Positions 63,338 through 64,000 of a stretch of 64,000 nt of DNA are shown piece after piece. This DNA is from Lentzea tibetensis (GTDB lineage: Bacteria; Actinomycetota; Actinomycetes; Mycobacteriales; Pseudonocardiaceae): positions 248,001 through 312,000 of the forward strand of contig NZ_VOBR01000001.1 of assembly GCF_007845675.1 (NCBI RefSeq), given 5' to 3'. The stretch's first letter is position 1; each line of letters begins with the position of its first letter. The position numbers and the translations under genes were made by a program. The notes beneath the pieces are model-generated. The model made no database searches, had not been told where the DNA came from, and worked only from the letters and a program-made list of their open reading frames with translations.

Positions 63338-64000
63338 GAACGCCACCTCCCGGTCGCGAGCCCACACCTCCGGCAACAGTCGCGTACCCGAGCGGCAGCG
63401 GCAGCAAACCGGACGGCTCCCAGGCCCCGAGCAGCCGCGCGAACTGCGCGCTGTTCCGGTCGGCCACGGTGATCCCGAACCGGCTGAACAGTCGCGCGAG
63501 CTGCTGCCGTTGCACCGGGGAGAGCCGCTCACCCGACACGTGCGAGGCGGCGAGCAGGCTCCCCGGTGCACAGCGCGCCCGGTACTCGGTGATGGCGGAG
63601 GTGGGGTCGGGCACGTGGTGCAGCACCGCGCCCATGAGCAGCCCGACCGGCTCGTCGGGGTCGATCAGCCAGTGCCGCATCACCGCGCCGACGTCGCGCA
63701 GGTCGGCCTGGACGGCGTCGGCGATCAGCTGGTTCCGGATGTGCAGCCGGTTGCACTCCACGACGACCGGATCGGTGTCCACGTAGAGAACCCGGCACGT
63801 GGGGGCGATCTCGTGCGTCGCGATCACCGAGGGCACGCCGCAGCCGAGGTCGATGATCTGACGCACCCCGGCGGCGACCATGCGCAGCACGGCCTCCCGG
63901 ACGAACGACCGGCTCGCCCGCGCCCACGTCCGGGCCTGCGGAGCGATCTTCAGGATGCGCGTGGCCACGACCCGGTCGAGCGCGAAGTTGTAGCCACCGC
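63306..64000 (-). CDS. SAM-dependent methyltransferase, DUF574 type (5' end outside window)
   Basis: At least 230 residues without the N-terminus. The right edge reads GGYNFALDRVVATRILKIAP, followed by the SAM motif IIDLGCGVPSVIATHEIAP, RVLYVDTDPVVVECNRLHIR, and PVGLLMGAVLHHVPD, all typical of the large actinobacterial DUF574 methyltransferase family, which is usually about 270 residues. Substrate unknown. Start lies beyond base 64000. Confidence 0.88.
   Translation of the reverse strand, partial: GGYNFALDRVVATRILKIAPQARTWARASRSFVREAVLRMVAAGVRQIIDLGCGVPSVIATHEIAPTCRVLYVDTDPVVVECNRLHIRNQLIADAVQADLRDVGAVMRHWLIDPDEPVGLLMGAVLHHVPDPTSAITEYRARCAPGSLLAASHVSGERLSPVQRQQLARLFSRFGITVADRNSAQFARLLGAWEPSGLLPLPLGYATVAGGVGSRPGGGVRAAAAVERQA

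Overview
The window is high-GC DNA with strong GC3 bias, frequent GTG and occasional TTG starts, and many ATGA/GTGA stop-start overlaps. It contains ECF sigma factors, SARP/AfsR regulators, a 2-methylisoborneol gene pair and an actinobacterial-type [NiFe] hydrogenase. This points to a filamentous actinomycete; gene content (MpaB-like oxygenase, SCO6745-like protein, single-chain acyl-CoA carboxylase) suggests a Pseudonocardiaceae-type genome such as Lentzea, Saccharothrix or Actinosynnema. That assignment is inference. No rRNA, tRNA, CRISPR array, integrase or transposase gene was recognised.

Layout, left to right. 0-17.6 kb: three copies of a two-gene module (YCII-domain protein plus SigJ/DUF6596-type ECF sigma factor) at 1-1039, 10312-11876 and 16024-17554. 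The third sigma gene carries a frameshift. Between them lie a secreted M28 aminopeptidase, a complete mannose-family PTS permease (IIB-IIC-IID-IIA) with a ceramidase-like hydrolase and a GntR/DasR-type regulator whose probable operator sits in front of the PTS operon, and a membrane protein with 53-residue repeats. An MpaB-like oxygenase, an SDR, lipoproteins and two truncated gene remnants joined back to back follow. 17.6-25.6 kb: a hydrolase, a sugar ABC importer operon ending in a phytanoyl-CoA dioxygenase-like gene, a secreted HNH nuclease lipoprotein and a GH18 chitinase with a ricin-type lectin domain. 25.6-33 kb: two tandem about 1055-residue AfsR/SARP regulators, then 1 kb of non-coding repeat-rich DNA with a 29-bp degenerate tandem array and a long composite inverted repeat. 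33-38.5 kb: a 1820-residue single-chain acyl-CoA carboxylase. 38.6-47 kb: a TerB-like protein, MFS exporter, 2-methylisoborneol synthase plus GPP methyltransferase, DUF427 and GIY-YIG-like proteins, and a TetR-controlled ABC exporter.

47-59.8 kb is the hydrogen-oxidation region. A ten-gene, translationally coupled minus-strand operon encodes a group 1h [NiFe] hydrogenase (small and large subunits), a NifU/ferredoxin-like electron carrier, DUF5947, DUF6084, an unknown 365-residue protein, the maturation protease, a DUF6893 micro-protein, HypC and DUF6390. Facing the other way, a small regulator and a complete ferric-type ABC importer run directly into hypA and hypB, so metal uptake and metal-centre assembly appear to be one transcription unit. 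hypD, hypE and hypF are not in the window. 59.8-64 kb: a zinc alcohol dehydrogenase with a LacI-type operator over its -10 box, a second TerB-like paralog, a divergent SRPBCC/SDR pair with abutting promoters, a DNA-binding-like basic protein and a truncated SAM methyltransferase.

A recurrent signal is a TANNNT -10 hexamer placed 6-8 nt before an ATG/GTG without ribosome binding site, implying many leaderless mRNAs; I used it to choose several starts.
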